Part shown: positions 1 through 15,733 of the stretch, in pieces | How positions within the stretch are numbered: position 1 is the first letter of the stretch | How the letters are laid out: each line of letters opens with the position of its first letter | Notes under the pieces: model-generated | Databases searched by the model: none | What the model was told of the DNA's origin: nothing | The model's input: the letters and a program-made list of their open reading frames with translations, nothing else | NCBI RefSeq assembly: GCF_000723405.1 | Contig: NZ_CCAE010000007.1 | Coordinates: 1-64,000, forward strand | Direction of reading: 5' to 3' | Origin: Hydrogenophaga intermedia | GTDB lineage: Bacteria; Pseudomonadota; Gammaproteobacteria; Burkholderiales; Burkholderiaceae_C | Length of the DNA stretch: 64,000 nt | Program-made: the position numbers and the translations under genes

Positions 1-95
1 TGAGAACTTGTTCGACTTCTTGTTCATGGCTCAATCCTCTCAGAGAAAAGAGCCTCCTCAAATCCCGGGGCGGTTCAGACCGCGTTCAGCGCGAC

Positions 96-443
96 GTGTT
101 GGAGCTCCTGAGAAGCAGTGGCGTAGAGTGCAGCCCCCACCCACGCAGTCGCGTCCTTCTCTTACCGGAAGGTCGAAGGTTACGACTCCAGCTTAGCTGG
201 CCCCATTGGTCACCCGGCGGCAAGCGCTGGCACGTTCTGAAGAAGACTCATCCTCGGGCGGATTTGGTGCTGTTCGCCCAGATGGACGATGGCCCCTGTG
301 CACTTTCGTTCAGCCTGATGACCATGGACAACTTCAGTCGACTCCCGCCGTGGATGCCAGAGGCGCCTTCGCACGTGTTCGATGCAGTGCACACGAGCGA
401 CGACGTCGTCACCCGACTTAAGAATTTGCTGGCCTCTCGCTAG
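96..443 (+). CDS. Hypothetical protein, element-end cargo
   Basis: 115-residue protein of unknown function, taken from a GTG start (V/M-LELLRSSGVE). It has no signal peptide, no membrane segment and no motif I recognise. The middle is hydrophobic and beta-like (ADLVLFAQMDDG, CALSFSLMTMDN), and the C-terminus looks helical (DDVVTRLKNLLASR). Base and codon use are clearly less GC-rich than the genes after 1500, which fits cargo of the mobile element whose end lies at about 1490. It runs tail to tail into the next unknown gene with no gap. The start is uncertain because the window edge is only 95 bases upstream. I judge it more likely real than not because it is the only coherent frame here. Confidence 0.5.
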   Translation: MLELLRSSGVECSPHPRSRVLLLPEGRRLRLQLSWPHWSPGGKRWHVLKKTHPRADLVLFAQMDDGPCALSFSLMTMDNFSRLPPWMPEAPSHVFDAVHTSDDVVTRLKNLLASR

Positions 444-731
444 TCACAAGGCGGACGGTGGAGGCTCCTTTTTCTGTTCGTGGACGATGGCCATGGCAAT
501 TTGCAGGGATATTTTCTCTGCGGCTTGCTGCCAGGACCAATCGAGCGGCATGGTCGACTCGTCGGTCTCCTCCAGGGCCAGAAGTACGCGCTCTTCTATG
601 AGGTCTCGCGTTGCGGTTATCCGCTCCTGGTCCAGGGAAAGGCCTCTGGCGATGCGATGGGCCGTGACTACGTCTAGCGCCAGTCGCATCGAGATACGTA
701 GGTCAGTCGGATTTATGCGATTCAAGTCCAT
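444..731 (-). CDS. Hypothetical 95-aa protein
   Basis: Small soluble protein of unknown function, starting at an ATG. It is rich in charged residues and reads as helical (MRLALDVVTAHRIARGLSL, DLIEERVLLALEE, WQQAAEKISLQIAMAIVHEQ). This amphipathic, Leu/Glu-rich composition is typical of a genuine small helical protein and not of a GC-driven shadow frame. Its stop abuts the stop of the gene on the other strand. Like its neighbour it is less GC-rich than the chromosome to the right, so it probably belongs to the mobile element. No family could be assigned. Confidence 0.55.
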   Translation of the reverse strand: MDLNRINPTDLRISMRLALDVVTAHRIARGLSLDQERITATRDLIEERVLLALEETDESTMPLDWSWQQAAEKISLQIAMAIVHEQKKEPPPSAL

Positions 732-1093
732 GGCTGTCAGAAGCGCTCATCGCTCGGACCAGGGTAGCGGGAGTCCATACCCCAAGGCGTCGACATTCGA
801 CGCATGGCTATCTCAGTCTCGAGCAAACGCAAGAAGCCAAAGTCGGAGTCAACGGAACCCGCACTAGTCCAATCGAGGTCGTGGATGAGGCCGCTCAATC
901 TGTCGAGGGGCTCGGTTCGTCCGTAGAAAGACCAGTCTGATGTTTAAGATAAGTTTTTTTATCTTGTGCAGATATACGGCCCATTTGCTTGATTTATAAC
1001 GAGTTTTTTTCCGCATGCAGCACGCACCGCCCTCTACAGCAAGGCTTCTCCGGGTGACACGGCATGAGCTAGCTGTGGTTGAACTCTGGGAAG
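732..1093. other. Gene-poor stretch, AT-rich palindrome
   Basis: No convincing gene. A 77-codon minus-strand frame (864-1097) is low-complexity, basic and not protein-like. A palindrome at about 946-967 (AAGATAA, a T-rich centre, TTATCTT) followed by AT-rich sequence could be a promoter or a hairpin for the flanking element genes. Composition is lower in GC than the chromosome right of 1500. Confidence 0.4.
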
Positions 1094-1267
1094 TCATCCT
1101 CCGTGCACTCGTAGCCCAGCGAGGCTAACGCGGTACAGGCACGTCCATTTCTTAAGACGTGAACGTCGCATGCCCTTCGCATCGCTTCGTGCCAGTGCAA
1201 GGAAGATTCTGAAGTCAGTCTTCAACTCTGCGTGCCGGTCTCCGGCCTGGATGATGTACCTGCGCAC
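1094..1267 (-). CDS. Doubtful 57-codon ORF, possible gene remnant
   Basis: Minus-strand frame opening with GTG and reading VRRYIIQAGDRHAELKTD then FRIFLALARSDAKG, which looks protein-like. An overlapping frame ends with GYECTEDDFPEF, also protein-like, so a frameshifted remnant is possible. An in-frame TGA lies just upstream after a short MALAAS frame. It sits immediately inside the three element-end repeats. It may be a degraded cargo gene or chance. No family is recognised. Confidence 0.25.
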   Translation of the reverse strand: MRRYIIQAGDRHAELKTDFRIFLALARSDAKGMRRSRLKKWTCLYRVSLAGLRVHGG

Positions 1268-1354
1268 GCTTGGTCAGCTCGCTGCCAGCGCCATCAGCTC
1301 AACCTCCAAGTCAACCGAGTACAGCCTACGACCCAGTTGAACCTGGCGGTCTAA

Positions 1355-1488
1355 GCGAACGACTCTTTTCTCGAAGCTGGAAGAGCAGTCGCTACACAAG
1401 GCGAACGACTCTTTTTTCGGCTGAAAAATCGGAGTTTTCATCAACGCCTTGATTTCACGGAAATTTCGGGCGAACAACTCTTTTATCG
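1355..1488. repeat. Three 19-bp direct repeats at element end
   Basis: The motif GCGAAC(G/A)ACTCTTTTnTCG occurs three times in the same orientation at 1355-1373, 1401-1419 and 1470-1488. The repeats start 46 and 69 bases apart and span about 134 bp. They lie immediately beside the point where comEC coding sequence stops. Several spaced copies of a roughly 20-bp site at a terminus are the known arrangement of transposase-binding sites in Tn7-like and Mu-like elements; the Tn7 left end has three spaced TnsB sites in about 150 bp. The motif does not match the Tn7, Tn5053 or Mu consensus that I remember, so the family is unassigned. Confidence 0.75.
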
Positions 1489-2327
1489 CAACCCACGATG
1501 GCCGATTGCTCTCCCACGGCCAGCGCCGCGAGCACGCCAGCGGCGCGCGAATCGCCCAGGCGCTCGACCATGGCCCCGGCCACGCGCTGGCGCGCCAGGT
1601 CCACCGGGTGGCGCCCGCTTTGCTCCAGCCGCTCGGGCGCGGGGTCCCGCGGGCCCGCGCGCACGTAGCCGGTGGCCAGAATGCCGCGCTCCCACAGCCA
1701 ACGCTCGCGATCGAAGCCATGCGGGTTGAGGCTGCCGTGCGCGCGCTTCAGCCGCACCTCGAAAGCCCAGCGCTCGCCCGCCACCAGGCCCGGGCTGCGG
1801 TGGGCCACGGCCCAGCCGCCGGGCCGGTCGCCGTCGCGCTGCGGGCCGCCATACCAGCCCAGCAGCAGGCGCGACGGCAGGTGTACGGCCTGGCCGTCCA
1901 GGCTCGCGCGTTCCACCACAAACTCGAAGCGCTCGCCCTGCAAGCCCATCACCGGCAAGGACGCGACGCGCCCGACCACCGCGATGTCGCGGCCCTCCAA
2001 CGCGGGCGCGAGGCCTTGCTCGGCCAGTGCCGCCGCACGCAGGCCCGTGACGCCGAACGCCAGGGCCGCGCCCGCCAGCAACCACGCCAAGCGCTGGCGC
2101 CAGGCCAGGGCCGCGAGCCCGCCCAACACCATGGCCGCATACCCCCACCACGTCCACAAGCCACTCTGCTGCAGCTGCAAGGCGCAGCCCAGCACCACGC
2201 CCGCCAGCGCCCAGCCGCCGCGCCAGGCGCGCGGCGTTTCCGGCACGCAATCGTCATCGCCCGATGGCGCAGGACTTGCTAGCATGGCCCGCAGCCGCCT
2301 GAAAGCGCTCGCCAGGTCCCGCGTCAT
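1455..2327 (-). pseudogene. comEC: ComEC/Rec2 N-terminal fragment, truncated by insertion
   Basis: N-terminal part of the DNA-uptake channel ComEC, the inner-membrane protein that carries single-stranded DNA into the cytoplasm in natural transformation. The start is ATG (MTRDLASAFRRLRAML), followed by hydrophobic membrane segments (residues about 35-95), the DUF4131 region (EGRDIAVVGRVASLPVMGLQ, LLLGWYGG) and the beginning of the competence domain (DSRAAGVLAALAVGEQSAI). Native sequence stops near residue 276. Full-length ComEC is usually 750-850 residues, so the channel core and the metallo-beta-lactamase-like domain are missing here. The last 13 or so codons belong to the inserted element. 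It is divergent from the transglutaminase gene by 24 bp. Confidence 0.8.
1485..1500. mobile_element. Predicted terminus of a Tn7/Mu-like element
   Basis: The chromosomal comEC frame, read on the minus strand, is normal up to the motif GEQSAI and then turns into foreign sequence encoding VGCDKRVVRPKFP before a stop. Read outward, the element would end ...TATCGCA at about 1490, so its own 5' end would be TGCGATAAAAG. This agrees with the TG...CA termini of DDE-type elements. The rest of the element lies left of the window. The exact boundary is uncertain by about 10 bp because the uninterrupted target is not visible. Confidence 0.55.
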
Positions 2328-2351
2328 CTCCCCTCCCTGAAAGCCCGTCGC

Positions 2352-5753
<3,402 letters not shown>

Positions 5754-5799
5754 GCCGGGAAGGCAGTCCCGGCGCGGTCGCGCGGGCATACTTCGCGCC

Positions 5800-8388
5800 G
5801 TGACAGCCGATCCCAACGATTCCCTTTTTGACCCGCTGCAGCCCGAGCACCCGGGCGAGTGGGCGACATCCCTGGCCGTGCCGGCCGACGCCGGCCACCT
5901 CGACGAACTGCAGGGCGAGGGCCAGCATGGCCTGGCCCCCACCTGGGGCGATTTCTTCGACCACACCGGCACCGAAGGCCTGGCCGACCTGAACCGCCGC
6001 GCCGAGGCGCTGCAGCGCCAGATCCGCGACAACGGCGTCACCTACAACGTCTATGCCGACCAGAGCGGCCTGCAACGCCCCTGGGCGCTCGACCTCTTCC
6101 CGATGATCCTGGGCCCGCAGGACTGGGCACAGATCGAGGCCGGCGTGCTGCAGCGCGCGCGCCTGCTCAACGCCATGATGGCCGACCTCTATGGCCCGCG
6201 CGAACTGCTCAAGCGCGCCCTGCTGCCGGCCGCGCTGGTGCAGGGTCACCCCGGCTACCTGCGCGCCATGCAGGGCATGCAGCCGCGCGGCGGCACCTGG
6301 TTGCACATCATCGGATTCGACCTCGCCCACGGCCCCGACGGGCGCTGGTGGGTGGTGGGCCAGCGCACGCAGGCCCCGTCGGGCCTGGGCTACCTGCTCG
6401 AGAACCGCATCGCCATCAGCCGCCAGTTCCCCAAGGCCTTCGCCGGCATGAAGGTGCAGCGCCTGGCCGCGAGCTACCGCGCGCTCATGAACGGCATCAA
6501 GGCCATGGCGCCGGAGGGCGACAACGCGCGCATCGCGTTGCTCACGCCCGGCCCCTACAACGAAACCTACTTCGAGCACGCCTACCTGGCGCGCTACCTG
6601 GGCCTCACCCTGGTGGAGGGCAACGACCTCACCGTGCGCGACGAGCGCCTGTTCCTCAAGACCCTGGCCGGGCTCGAACCCGTGCACGCACTCATCAAGC
6701 GCGTGGACGACCAGTGGCTCGACCCGCTGGAGCTGCGCACCGATTCCACCCTGGGCGTGCCCGGGCTGCTGCAGGTGCTGCGCGCCGGCAACCTGCTGCT
6801 GGCCAACGCACCGGGCTCGGCCCCGCTCGAATCGAGCGCACTGCTGGGTTTTTTGCCCGCCATCAGCGAGCACCTGCTGGGCGAACCACTGGCCCTGCCC
6901 TCGCTGGCCACCTGGTGGTGCGGGGAAGACGCCGCGCTGCGCAGCGTGCTGCCGCTGCTGAAAGACGGCGTGATCAAGGCCACCTATCCGGGGGGCGGGC
7001 CGCAGACCGTGATCGGCCAAAGTCTGGGCGCGCGCGCACTGGACGAATGGACCGGCCGCCTGGTGCGCCAGCCCGAGCAATACACCGTGCAGTCGTGGCT
7101 GCCGCTGTCGCAGACGCCCACCTGGACGGGTGACCGGCTCATGCCGCGCTCGGCCATGCTGCGCGTGTTCGCCCTGGCCGACGGCGCGGGCTCCTGGCGC
7201 GTGCTGCCCGGCGGCCTGGTTCGCATGGCGCCGCGCGGGCAACTGATGGCCACCATGCAGCGCGGCGGCAGCAGCGCCGACTGCTGGGTGCTCACCGATG
7301 GCGCGGTGGACCACACCAGCCTGCTGCAGAGCCAGCCCAGTTCCTTCGCCATCGCACAGCAGAAGCAGCCGGTGACCAGCCGCGCGGCCGAGAACCTGTT
7401 CTGGCTCGGCCGCTACACCGAGCGCGCCGAGAACAGCGTGCGCCTGGCCGAGATCGTGCTGGACGAACTCGACGGCGAGGAGCCCGGCACGCTCGCCCTG
7501 CTGGCCTGGCTCACCGAGGTCTCGCGCGAGAACGCGCTGGTGCTGGCCGACGTGCCCGACGCCCAGCAGTCCCCCCGCGTGTTCGCGCGCAGCCTGATGG
7601 CCAACCTGGCGCCGCACCCGCAGCACCCGGCGGCCGACAGCTCGTTCAGCGCGGGCTTCAACCTGCGCGCCATCGCCAGCGCCGCCGCGCAGGTGCGCGA
7701 GCGGCTCTCACGCGAACACTGGAACCTCATCGAACGCGCGCAGGCGGGCTTCGCCAGCAGCGCGGCGCGCCTGCTCAACGACGGTGACTTCACCACCGGC
7801 GAGGCACAACTGCTGCTGCAGGAAGCGAGCCAGCAGCTCGCCGCCATCACCGGCTCGCAGACCGACCGCATGGTGCGCGACGATGGCTGGCGCCTGCTGT
7901 CCATCGGACGCCACATCGAGCGCCTGGCCACGCTATCGCGCGCCCTGGTGTTGGGCCTGGAGACCGGCAGCCTGCACGAGCCTGCCGGCTTCGAGGCCAT
8001 GGTGGCCCTGTTCGACAGCACCATCACCTTCCACGCCCAATACCAGCAGCGCCGCGACATGGTGGCCCTGATCGACCTGCTCGTGCTCGATCGCGACAAC
8101 CCGCGCTCCCTGGCCTGGGTGGTGCAGACCCTGCGCGCGCGCCTGGCCCGCCTGGGCCAGAGCGTGGCGCCGCAGGACGCCGAGCTGGCGCGCGACCTTC
8201 CCGACCCCGCCACCTGGCAACTGGCCGAGCTGAGCAACTGGCAGCGCGGGCCCGACGGCCGCCGCGTGTGGGGCGCGCTGGCCCGACTGCTGGAGGACTG
8301 CGAGGCCGCGGCGATCGACCTGTCCGACGAGATCACGCGCCTGCACTTCAGCCACGCCGACCGGCGCAGCCAGACCCTGACCACCTGA
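5800..8388 (+). CDS. Circularly permuted ATP-grasp / alpha-E fusion
   Basis: 862-residue protein with a GTG start (MTADPNDSLFD). Residues about 60-500 are a circularly permuted type 2 ATP-grasp domain (DUF404/407): YNVYADQSG, GFDLAHGPDGRWWVVGQRTQ, ARIALLTPGPYNETYFEHAYLAR, and a late VIKATYPGGGPQTV glycine-rich segment. Residues about 530-860 are an alpha-E (DUF403) helical domain beginning ENLFWLGRYTERAENSVRLAE. In many bacteria these are two separate proteins; here they are fused. ATP-grasp enzymes join a carboxylate to an amine using ATP; the substrate is not known. It lies between two transglutaminase genes, 6 bp before the next, so co-transcription is very likely. A CATACT box 7 nt before the GTG suggests a short or absent leader if it also has its own promoter. 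Confidence 0.9.
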   Translation: MTADPNDSLFDPLQPEHPGEWATSLAVPADAGHLDELQGEGQHGLAPTWGDFFDHTGTEGLADLNRRAEALQRQIRDNGVTYNVYADQSGLQRPWALDLFPMILGPQDWAQIEAGVLQRARLLNAMMADLYGPRELLKRALLPAALVQGHPGYLRAMQGMQPRGGTWLHIIGFDLAHGPDGRWWVVGQRTQAPSGLGYLLENRIAISRQFPKAFAGMKVQRLAASYRALMNGIKAMAPEGDNARIALLTPGPYNETYFEHAYLARYLGLTLVEGNDLTVRDERLFLKTLAGLEPVHALIKRVDDQWLDPLELRTDSTLGVPGLLQVLRAGNLLLANAPGSAPLESSALLGFLPAISEHLLGEPLALPSLATWWCGEDAALRSVLPLLKDGVIKATYPGGGPQTVIGQSLGARALDEWTGRLVRQPEQYTVQSWLPLSQTPTWTGDRLMPRSAMLRVFALADGAGSWRVLPGGLVRMAPRGQLMATMQRGGSSADCWVLTDGAVDHTSLLQSQPSSFAIAQQKQPVTSRAAENLFWLGRYTERAENSVRLAEIVLDELDGEEPGTLALLAWLTEVSRENALVLADVPDAQQSPRVFARSLMANLAPHPQHPAADSSFSAGFNLRAIASAAAQVRERLSREHWNLIERAQAGFASSAARLLNDGDFTTGEAQLLLQEASQQLAAITGSQTDRMVRDDGWRLLSIGRHIERLATLSRALVLGLETGSLHEPAGFEAMVALFDSTITFHAQYQQRRDMVALIDLLVLDRDNPRSLAWVVQTLRARLARLGQSVAPQDAELARDLPDPATWQLAELSNWQRGPDGRRVWGALARLLEDCEAAAIDLSDEITRLHFSHADRRSQTLTT

Positions 8389-8394
8389 ACCGCC

Positions 8395-9363
8395 ATGAAA
8401 CTGCGCGTCCTGCACCGCACCACCTACCGCTACCAGAGCGCGGTGGACATGGCGCAGCACATGCTGCACCTGAGCCCGCGCACCACGGCGCTGCAACAGG
8501 TCCTGGCGCACCGGCTGGCGATCGAGCCCGAACCGGCCGCGCTGCACCAGAGCACCGACGCCTTCGGCAACCAGCGCACTTTCTTCGCGCAGCAGGCGCC
8601 CCACGACAGCCTGAGCGTGCTGGCCGACAGCACCGTCACCACCGCCGCCCCCCGCCCCCTGCCCGAAAGCGGCCCCTGGCACACGCTGGACTGGGAGCGC
8701 GTGCGCGAGCACTTCCGCTACCGCGTCAACGCGCCCTACGACCCGGCGGCCGAGTTCCTCTTCGCCTCGCCCCTGGTGCCGCGCGACGAGGCCTTCGTCG
8801 CCTGGGCGCGCCCCGCCTTCGCGCCGGGCCTGCCGGTGCTGCGGGCCGTGCGGGCATTGATGGAGCGCATCCACATCGAACTGCAGTACGAGACCGACAG
8901 CACCGAGGTCAGCACGCCCCCGCTGGAGGCACTGGCGCAGGGCAAGGGCGTCTGCCAGGACTTCGCGCACATCATGATCGGCTGCCTGCGCAGCCTGGGC
9001 CTGCCCGCGCGCTACGTCAGCGGCTACCTGCTCACGCAGCCGCCGCCGGGCCAGCCCCGCCTCATCGGTGCCGACGCCTCTCACGCCTGGGCCGCCGTCT
9101 ACGTGCCTGGAGAAGGCGGCACCGAGGGCGAGTGGTTCGACTTCGACCCCACCAACAACCGCTGCGGCCGCGGCAGCCCGGGCGAGGACTACGTGACGCT
9201 GGCCATCGGCCGCGACTTCAGCGACGTCTCGCCCATGCGCGGCGTCATCCAGGGCGGCGCGCAGCACACACTGGACGTGGCCGTGACCGTGGCCCCGCCG
9301 GACGAGCTGGAGGGCCGTGACCTCCATCCCGCCATCGAGCCGCCGCCCGCCAGCGGCCGATAG
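8395..9363 (+). CDS. Transglutaminase family protein
   Basis: 322-residue stand-alone transglutaminase-like cysteine protease or transferase. The N-terminal beta domain is MKLRVLHRTTYRYQSAVDM. The catalytic Cys is in GKGVCQDFAH, His in DASHAWAAVYVP and Asp in WFDFDPTNN, so the triad is intact. No signal peptide is present, so it is cytoplasmic. It begins 6 bp after the ATP-grasp/alpha-E fusion and completes the typical transglutaminase-ATP-grasp-transglutaminase cluster. The expected role is cutting or exchanging amide bonds made by the partner ligase. This role is inferred from neighbourhood studies and has not been shown biochemically for this type. Confidence 0.9.
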   Translation: MKLRVLHRTTYRYQSAVDMAQHMLHLSPRTTALQQVLAHRLAIEPEPAALHQSTDAFGNQRTFFAQQAPHDSLSVLADSTVTTAAPRPLPESGPWHTLDWERVREHFRYRVNAPYDPAAEFLFASPLVPRDEAFVAWARPAFAPGLPVLRAVRALMERIHIELQYETDSTEVSTPPLEALAQGKGVCQDFAHIMIGCLRSLGLPARYVSGYLLTQPPPGQPRLIGADASHAWAAVYVPGEGGTEGEWFDFDPTNNRCGRGSPGEDYVTLAIGRDFSDVSPMRGVIQGGAQHTLDVAVTVAPPDELEGRDLHPAIEPPPASGR

Positions 9364-9390
9364 ATCGCGAAGATCGTCAGGGGCGCTCGA

Positions 9391-9396
9391 TAGAAT
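9391..9396 (+). promoter_or_regulatory. -10 box for the RidA gene
   Basis: TAGAAT, 36 bp before the ridA-type start. The same TAGAAT box precedes dapA, guaC and the tRNA in this window. A clear -35 box is not visible at the expected distance. Confidence 0.45.
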
Positions 9397-9432
9397 GGCC
9401 CGCTCCTTTTGGCCATTCACCTGGAGCGACCG

Positions 9433-9903
9433 ATGAGCGCACTCGCGAAACTCAAACAACTGGGCATTACCCTGCCCCCCGTGGCCACGCCGGCCGCCGC
9501 CTACGTGCCCTTCGTTCAGACTGGCCAACTCATCTTCATCAGCGGCAACATCGCGCGCAAAGACGGCAAGGCCTGGGTCGGGCAGTTGGGCCTGACCATG
9601 GAAACCGACGAGGGCAAGGAAGCCGCGCGCAGCATCGCCATCGCCCTCATGGGCACGCTGCAGGCTGCCTGCGAGGCGTCGGGCAAGACACTCGACGACG
9701 TCAAGCGCATCGTCAAGGTACTGAGCCTGGTCAACAGCACCCCCACCTACACCGAACAGCACCTCGTCACCAACGGCTGCAGCGAGTTGCTTGGCGAGGT
9801 GTTTGGCGACGCCGGCCAACACGCGCGCAGCGCCTTCGGCGTGGCGCAGCTGCCCATGGGGGCGTGCGTGGAGATCGAGCTGATCGCCGAACTGAAGGCC
9901 TGA
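9433..9903 (+). CDS. RidA/YjgF family enamine-imine deaminase
   Basis: 156-residue RidA-family protein. Known members hydrolyse reactive enamine/imine intermediates released by PLP enzymes, in the cytoplasm, as trimers. The start is set at ATG 9433 (MSALAKLKQLGI), with GGAG about 8 bases upstream; an upstream start at 9409 would lie inside the leader. Family features include FISGNIARKDG, the conserved Arg in AQHARSAFGVAQLP (GQHARS) and the closing VEIELIAEL. It is slightly longer than the usual 125-130 residues and belongs to the subgroup with the helix EGKEAARSIAIALMG. It is a single gene, convergent with a small membrane gene, and has its own TAGAAT promoter. Confidence 0.88.
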   Translation: MSALAKLKQLGITLPPVATPAAAYVPFVQTGQLIFISGNIARKDGKAWVGQLGLTMETDEGKEAARSIAIALMGTLQAACEASGKTLDDVKRIVKVLSLVNSTPTYTEQHLVTNGCSELLGEVFGDAGQHARSAFGVAQLPMGACVEIELIAELKA

Positions 9904-10089
9904 TCAGCGCTGGCGGCGCGCATTCGCGCGCCGCACCTGCCGGCTCTGGCCGGCGGCTTCCTTCGCCTTCTCCCGCTGAGCGCGCCGCTGCGCGAAGTAC
10001 CGGGTCGCATAGCGGGACACGGCGAACGCCAGCACCCCCACCGCGACCGCGATCACCACGCCGGTGATGTCGCCGGATTCCATGCTCAT
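9904..10089 (-). CDS. 61-aa single-pass membrane protein
   Basis: Short protein with one hydrophobic helix near the N-terminus (GVVIAVAVGVLAFAVSRYA) followed by a strongly basic tail (QRRAQREKAKEAAGQSRQVRR, broken by few neutral residues). The topology suggests an N-out/C-in anchor with a cytoplasmic basic tail. The start ATG overlaps the stop of the upstream glycosylase-type gene in an ATGA arrangement, indicating translational coupling; a second ATG two codons later would also work. Function is unknown. Confidence 0.6.
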   Translation of the reverse strand: MSMESGDITGVVIAVAVGVLAFAVSRYATRYFAQRRAQREKAKEAAGQSRQVRRANARRQR

Positions 10090-11216
10090 CGCTCCTCGGG
10101 GCTGCCCGCGGCGCGCCCATAACCTGTCAGAAATTCCGTGAAGCGCGCCAGTTCATCGTCGAGCGCGCGCCGAAACGCCGGGTCGCGCGGCGCGCGGCCG
10201 GCCACGAAGCCGAGTTCGTGCCGCAGTTGCCCGCGCTCCAGGCGCAGGTTGGCCCAACCCAGCATCTGCTCACCCCACAACAACGGCAGCGCGTAGTGGC
10301 CCATGGTGCGGCGTGGTGCGGGCACGTAGGCCTCGAAGCGGTAAGCCCAGCCCCACAGCATCTCGAAGCGGCGCCGGTCCCAGGCCACGGGGTCGAAGGG
10401 CGCGAGCAGGCGCAGGCCCTCATGCGGCTTGTGGCGACGCGAGGCCGGGTTCTCGTCCGCCGGCCAGAACCAGGTGGTGCCATCCACCACCGCATGGCCA
10501 TAGCGCGTGCGCGCCGCCTGCACCACGGCGCGCGTTTCCACCGCCAGGTGCGGCGCGCCGTAGCGCAGCAGCGTGACGAGGTAGCCCAGGCTGGGCGCCG
10601 GCAAGGGCGCGTACAAGGCCACGATGGCGTCGACCAGCGCCTGGGCGCGCGCCAGCCGCGCGGCGGGGCTGTCGTCCTGTTCCGCGTGGCTCATGGCCTC
10701 GTACACGCGCGTGCCGGCCTCTCGCCGGCGCACGCGCAGCCAGCCGTGGTAATGCATGTGGTCCAGCAGGCGCGTACTGGCGTTCAGGTCGCCTCCCCAG
10801 TAGCCGGCCACGCGACCGTGGTGGGCAAAGGCTTCGCCCACCTCGCGCGGGTGCGCCAGGCCACGCTCGCGCACGAAATCGAGCACGGCCCGCGCGCGCT
10901 GGGTGGTGTCCTCGTCCCAGGCCTGGCGCGGCGTGCGTGGGTGCAGCAGGGCCAGCATGTCGCGCGGTACGAAGCCGTAGTTGACGAAGGCGTCTTCCTC
11001 CAGCCCGAGCCGCTCGTAGCGCCGCTCCAGGTCGCCGGCGCGGTAGTCCTGCACGCGCTGGAACAGGATCAGGTCCTGCGCGCGCGCCGGGGCGCGCATC
11101 GGATCGGCCTGCACGAAGCCCAGCCGGCGCACCGCGGCCGGCAGGGTCATCGGCTTGAACAGGCTGCGCGCGATGGCGTGGCGGCGCAGGTCGTCGAGCG
11201 TGAGTGGCGTGGCCAT
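10086..11216 (-). CDS. Winged-helix DNA glycosylase, AlkX/YcaQ family
   Basis: 376-residue member of the HTH_42 family. E. coli AlkX (YcaQ) removes alkylated bases and unhooks interstrand crosslinks. The N-terminal helix-turn-helix-like region is LTLDDLRRHAIARSLF. The catalytic-region motif GFVQADPMRAPARAQDLILFQR contains Q-A-D, fitting the Gln-x-Asp type reported for YcaQ-like members. Further family landmarks are FVNYGFVPRDMLALLHPR, VAGYWGGDLNASTRLLDHMHY and LLAPFDPVAWDRRRFEMLWGW. It is probably co-transcribed with the 61-aa gene downstream (4-bp overlap). It lies 36 bp downstream of parC on the same strand, so it may be read from the parE-parC promoter. Confidence 0.82.
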   Translation of the reverse strand: MATPLTLDDLRRHAIARSLFKPMTLPAAVRRLGFVQADPMRAPARAQDLILFQRVQDYRAGDLERRYERLGLEEDAFVNYGFVPRDMLALLHPRTPRQAWDEDTTQRARAVLDFVRERGLAHPREVGEAFAHHGRVAGYWGGDLNASTRLLDHMHYHGWLRVRRREAGTRVYEAMSHAEQDDSPAARLARAQALVDAIVALYAPLPAPSLGYLVTLLRYGAPHLAVETRAVVQAARTRYGHAVVDGTTWFWPADENPASRRHKPHEGLRLLAPFDPVAWDRRRFEMLWGWAYRFEAYVPAPRRTMGHYALPLLWGEQMLGWANLRLERGQLRHELGFVAGRAPRDPAFRRALDDELARFTEFLTGYGRAAGSPEER

Positions 11217-11252
11217 CGGAAGCGGTGAACCTTGCCGGAGCGCCCGCGCGAC

Positions 11253-15565
<4,313 letters not shown>

Positions 15566-15573
15566 GGGCGCGG

Positions 15574-15579
15574 ATTGTA
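15574..15579 (-). promoter_or_regulatory. -10 box, near-leaderless parE
   Basis: TACAAT on the minus strand ending 8 bases before the parE ATG. With a usual 6-7 base gap to the start of transcription, almost no leader is left. Confidence 0.45.
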
Positions 15580-15721
15580 GGCGCGCGCGGCGAAAACCAC
15601 TGGATGAATTCCCAGGCTTCGCGCCACGGCATCGGATCGATGCCAGCCAGGCAACAAAAACACGCAGAAATTTCAATCGGGCCAGCCACCCCCGCGACGC
15701 CCGGGGCGAACGGCCCTTGGG

Positions 15722-15727
15722 CACAAT
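15722..15727 (+). promoter_or_regulatory. -10 box, leaderless MFS gene
   Basis: CACAAT followed by exactly six bases and the ATG. No Shine-Dalgarno sequence could fit between the box and the start. Confidence 0.5.
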
Positions 15728-15733
15728 CCGCCG

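Noticed and set aside
864-1097. 77-codon minus-strand ORF
   Set aside because: Basic, low-complexity, no start signal, and it overlaps an AT-rich palindrome; not protein-like.
1355-1488. Possible CRISPR array
   Set aside because: Three repeats of 19 bp with unequal gaps (27 and 50 bp) and no cas genes; better explained as transposase-binding sites at an element end.
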